Below, one piece after another: positions 42,600-45,031 of a stretch of 45,031 bases of DNA. Every line of letters starts with the position of its first letter. Positions within the stretch are counted from its first letter, which is position 1. The DNA is taken from contig BQKZ01000344.1 of the NCBI GenBank assembly GCA_036244855.1, positions 13,456 through 58,486 on the forward strand. The letters run 5' to 3'. A model generated the notes under the pieces. That model worked only from the letters and a program-made list of their open reading frames with translations. It was not told the origin of the DNA and made no database searches. This DNA is from Temnopleurus reevesii (taxonomy: Eukaryota; Echinodermata; Echinoidea; Temnopleuroida; Temnopleuridae). Both the position numbers and the translations under genes were made by a program.

Positions 42600-45031
42600 T
42601 TCCTGCCAGCTCTTCGGGCCGGCCTCCCCCAGTCCCACACGTGCTAAAATCTGATGGAGACAAACGGGCATCTGTTACTGTTTCTCCATTGTCAAAGAAA
42701 TGCCAATCTCCTCGCTGCTCGTCAAGATAATTCATCACGTTAATATTGGACATCAACGAGCAAGCGAGGGCCGATGCGAATTCCAGTCGCCATCCCGAAT
42801 TCGGATGACAGGATTGCTTTTAATCGCCATGCAACTATTGAAAGTTGGCTTTTCGTGAGTGGACATCTTCGGGCAATCGAGAACCAATGCAAATACCAGT
42901 TGTCATCCCCCGTTCCCCACCCCCGTGAACGAGACCGACAGGATGGTTTTTAGCGCTGTCCAAGTTTTGAAAGTAGGCTTGTTAGTTTATCGTGACAGAG
43001 ACAGGTGATGACAGCCCCATCCCCTTTACCCATCTCATCGCCATGACAATGCAGCATCACCTGGTTCAGAGGAGGAGGGTGTTGCTGACACCCCTTCTCA
43101 GTCTATTACTCCATCACCGAAATGATGTGCTATATAGAGTGTGTAAAAAAAATTGTATATCGTCCATAACCATATCTATCACTTGCCACTTACGTGATCT
43201 ATTTTTTATCGGGCTTGGTTGAACACCTACTGTTTGTGTCGGAAATGCATTGCGCCAAAATGGGCCTGAATCCGGAGTGAACATGCCCATTCAAAGGATT
43301 TTATCTTAGCCATCAATTAATGGGGATTTTATGCTATTTTGCCTGAAGTTTTATTCATGTATGCATTAATTAGAATGGACTGTCAATAACTATCATTACA
43401 TCGTAAATTCATGACTCGGGGAATTATCTTCAAAAGGAAGCAATCATCATGTTCGCTTATTCTGGCGCAAGGCATTTTCCTTCCTTGCACATACACACAC
43501 GCAGTGTTCAGTCATGCGTGAATCAAAATTGCTTTTGTTGGTAGCACTTGATAGATGAGGTTATTGAGCATCAATTATCATGAACAAATCTTTAAAATAT
43601 TTTGAACTGAATCTTTGAAACACTTCAAAAGTGTAAAGTTTTTTTTTCATACACTCTATAGACTGTCCAACAAGGAGGCAGTGGTGGCAGACACCTCACC
43701 CCTGCTCCCACCCGCCAGCCGCTCACACGATTACCCGCGAAAAGTGCAACCCCGGTAGCCCGGCCACAGATTGGAGCTGACAAATTCAATTTGCCATCGT
43801 AAACAATTGTCCCCCCTCCTCTTCAGAGTTGGCTCCCCCCTGTTGTTTTTATTGGTGTCTGGAGGTGGTAAATTTTGATTGCCACCAAGGGATGTGTGTT
43901 TAAACAGACACTATGTCATGTAATGAACGTCAAGTATCTCTCGCCAGGCTTGCCCACACTAGCCTACTATTTTGGGACCCTTACAATATTGCTTCCAATT
44001 GACCAAGTATACATTAGTCGTAGCTTTGTCAGTTTTCCCATTGTTTACGATAAAGATGAAATAGAGACAACTGATTTTTGACAAATTCCCTGTGTTGGGA
44101 TTCTATACCTTTTTGCATCATGTGTTGCAATGTATGAACATGACATTTACTTAGTACTCTAAAAGCCAGTATTATAATGGACATACATTTTAGCAAACTC
44201 CCTGAATTTTAGACAAGTTTGCATATCAGCTGTTTTTTTTTCAAATATCCAGACAACGAACACAAGACCATTATTACATTACATCAGGAATAGCTGCAAA
44301 TTCTATTCTGAATATGTAGGGTGAAAACTCAGAACACTGAAATATCTTGCGCCATATAGCTGATGGAGAAACTGAATCTTGCTTGGTATGACGTCAAAAA
44401 TTGCTTCCTGTCCCTATTCATAAATCACTGACAATAACCTATCCCTGAAAATACAGTTTAAAGGGAGTCTTTATTTTTTCTTCTTTCTTTCAAATTGTTT
44501 GTATCTTTTGAAGATTTGAACTTGCTTACATGTAGTATGACATCAAAATTGTTACTTGTCCCTATTCATAAATAATTTACAATAACCTATCCTTGAAAAT
44601 TCAGTTTAAAGAGAAGCTCTTTAGTGTTTTTTTTCTTCTGTATCTTCTAAAGATGTGAACTTGCTTGGTATGACATCAAAAATTATTTCCTGCTCCCATT
44701 CATAGAATCATTTAAATGAACCTATTCCTAAAAAATATACAGTTTGGATGAGAGTTTTTTTTTTTCTTCTTTCAAATTGTATTCTCTGAAGATATGAATT
44801 TGCTTGGTATGACATAAAAATGATTTCATGTTAGTATTCATACACCACTGACACTGACCTGGCGTGCGCCTAAAATCAAGCTGTTCGGGACAGTCATAGA
44901 CTTGGGTTAGTTCCTGCCTGTGGGTTCGAAGCCTGGTCGCATACTGTCTTTCGGATGGAGACGTTAAGATGGCAATCCTCTTTCTCTCTTCTTCTTCTGG
45001 CGTAAATATTCAGAATTGAATGATACACGCC
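42600..45031 (+). repeat. Large near-identical block (copy 2 of 2), running off the window
   Basis: Near-identical to 28262-30694. It contains the same 112-bp tandem pair (diverged at about 42820-42900), the 140-bp tandem array (44368-44860) and the tRNA-like SINE fragment (44861-45031, cut by the window edge). Most differences are isolated: for example one base in GACAGGTGATGACAG, a 2-bp T-run difference near 44240, and several small changes around 44670-44850. A haplotype copy misplaced in the scaffold is the simplest explanation. Confidence 0.9.

Noticed and set aside
1..45031. CRISPR arrays, bacterial operons, rRNA genes, intact transposase or reverse transcriptase genes
   Set aside because: No regularly spaced direct repeats with unique spacers, no long open frames and no rRNA-like sequence. 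Base composition and repeats are those of an animal genome.

Overview
This window is AT-rich, intron-poor-looking metazoan DNA, most likely from a sea urchin (echinoid). The reasons are a repeated tRNA-derived SINE with a (TTA)n tail of a type I associate with echinoids, many short inverted-repeat (MITE-like) elements, degenerate LINE 3' ends, and what look like unmerged haplotype copies, as expected for a very polymorphic genome. The species call is inference from remembered repeat families and could not be checked. I find no convincing protein-coding gene, rRNA, functional tRNA or CRISPR array. Every open reading frame is short (at most 170 codons), lacks a recognisable domain, and usually overlaps another one on the opposite strand. 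The window is best read as intergenic or long-intron sequence packed with transposon remnants.

Layout. 1-660: AG microsatellite, then a CpG-rich block ending in a possible splice donor (candidate promoter or first exon). 660-15000: mostly unassigned AT-rich sequence with SINE copies (5.1, 9.5, 9.75, 10.6 kb), MITEs (4.3, 6.2, 6.7, 7.6, 8.6, 13.3 kb) and short tandem arrays (7.1, 14.7 kb). 15000-20000: a dense MITE cluster, including one MITE inserted inside another at 15.8-16.2 kb. 20483-20633: a possible non-coding exon with good splice signals. 20788-20987: a 200-N gap next to a G run. 22.6-25 kb: a tandem array and a foldback element. 25.1-28.3 kb: two homologous copies of about 1.5-1.7 kb either side of a single N (26846). 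28.26-30.7 kb: a block repeated almost exactly at 42.6-45.03 kb, immediately after another single N (42599). 30.8-42.6 kb: unique sequence with a Tc1/mariner-like MITE, a MITE split by a degenerate LINE end, a palindromic MITE, a further SINE, two tandem arrays and a CpG-rich block at 40.7-41.2 kb.

The most informative signals are structural. Both single-N positions are sites where homologous sequence restarts, which points to unmerged allelic contigs rather than true duplication. Three nested insertions (MITE in MITE, LINE end in MITE, SINE-like element in a tandem array) give a relative order of transposition events. I see no evidence of a new biological system with cooperating genes.
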